A stretch of DNA of 6,698 nucleotides from Sulfurovum sp. (GTDB lineage: Bacteria > Campylobacterota > Campylobacteria > Campylobacterales > Sulfurovaceae): NCBI GenBank assembly GCA_027046415.1, contig JALTYW010000015.1:1-6698 (forward strand), in the 5' to 3' direction. Positions 6,355 to 6,698 of the stretch are shown piece by piece; the first letter of the stretch is position 1; each line of letters opens with the position of its first letter. The notes under the pieces were generated by a model that saw only the letters and a program-made list of their open reading frames with translations, was not told where the DNA came from and searched no databases. Both the position numbers and the translations under genes were made by a program.

Positions 6355-6698
6355 AAATTTCTCTTAGTGTGTTGTGATCATGTTCGTTTGTAGAGAGTTT
6401 TTCCATGACTTTGACATACTTTTTTGCCAATTCGATACCAAGATGTTCATCGAACCATTTTTTTGACCGCAACGCAATCTCTTTGTATGTGTCAGGATTT
6501 TGTTCGTAGTCTCTAAAGATATCATAAATTTCATGTTCGTGAAGTGCATGTATCATTGGAGAGCGATAAAATTTGTGTCTTGGGTTTTTTATGGCATCGG
6601 CACAGTTATTGATATGGGCAGTTCCCGCTGCAAGTGATTCATAGCAGACCCCTCCAATGTCGGTTTTGTTCTCACGGAAAGCGTTTGTTGTAAAAGTG
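6344..6698 (-). CDS. Probable glycosyltransferase, C-terminal part (5' end beyond window)
   Basis: The frame is open from the right edge to the TAA at 6344-6346, giving 117 visible C-terminal residues; ATG at 6554-6556 is internal, because coding continues upstream as INNCADAIKNPRHKFYRSP. The visible part begins around TNAFRENKTDIGGVCYESLA (codons 6686 down to 6629), and GGVCYESLAAGTAH resembles the donor-binding E-[AS]-[LM]-A-x-G segment of GT4-like or CgeB-like GT-B enzymes. The second Glu of E-x7-E is present (codon 6638-6640), but the residue eight positions earlier is Thr, so this is not a canonical GT4 motif. After it comes a charged helical tail (YEQNPDTYKEIALRSKKWFDEH) typical of GT-B C termini. 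It lies immediately upstream of the flippase in the same direction with an 11-bp overlap, fitting one polysaccharide operon. Sugar specificity cannot be told. Confidence 0.7.
   Translation of the reverse strand, partial: TFTTNAFRENKTDIGGVCYESLAAGTAHINNCADAIKNPRHKFYRSPMIHALHEHEIYDIFRDYEQNPDTYKEIALRSKKWFDEHLGIELAKKYVKVMEKLSTNEHDHNTLREIFEN

Noticed and set aside
6554..6556. ATG at 6556 as the start of a small separate 70-residue protein on the minus strand
   Set aside because: The frame continues to the window edge with a plausible glycosyltransferase donor-domain sequence, so this Met is internal.

Overview
The window is a piece of a surface-polysaccharide (O-antigen, capsule or similar glycan) biosynthesis locus from a Gram-negative-looking bacterium. 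The DNA is moderately AT-rich and uses GTG and TTG as well as ATG starts. Two large membrane O-acyltransferases with fused SGNH domains, a GT4-type glycosyltransferase and a Wzx-like flippase fit a Wzx-dependent glycan pathway. The style (A/T-rich lipid-linked-glycan genes, weak Shine-Dalgarno sites, AT-rich promoter region) recalls Campylobacterota such as Sulfurovum or Sulfurimonas. That placement is inference from general appearance; no marker gene is present.

Layout from left to right: (1) a 5'-truncated AT3-SGNH acyltransferase on the plus strand, open from the window edge to 1958; (2) a complete GT4 glycosyltransferase on the minus strand, 3036 down to 1936, whose 3' end overlaps gene 1 by 23 bp tail to tail; (3) a 166-bp divergent intergenic region, 3037-3202, the only substantial non-coding DNA; (4) a second, complete AT3-SGNH acyltransferase on the plus strand, 3203-5014, starting at GTG behind a good ribosome binding site; (5) a Wzx/MATE-like flippase on the minus strand, 6354 down to 5008, overlapping gene 4 by 7 bp tail to tail; (6) the C-terminal part of a probable glycosyltransferase on the minus strand, running from beyond the right edge down to 6344 and overlapping the flippase start by 11 bp, so genes 6 and 5 look like one translationally coupled transcript.

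Inferred working model: the glycosyltransferases build a lipid-linked oligosaccharide on the cytoplasmic face, the flippase moves it across the inner membrane, and the two acyltransferases pass acyl (probably acetyl) groups across the membrane to sugar hydroxyls through their periplasmic SGNH domains. No polymerase, ligase, initiating transferase or nucleotide-sugar enzyme is visible; they would lie outside the window or elsewhere. There is no tRNA, rRNA, CRISPR array, insertion sequence or integrase.

The most notable points are the two diverged acyltransferases interleaved with opposite-strand glycan genes, the gene ends packed so tightly that terminators must lie in coding DNA, a 16-bp perfect palindrome next to one of those junctions, and several 8-nt homopolymer runs. 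I see no convincing evidence of a wholly undescribed system.
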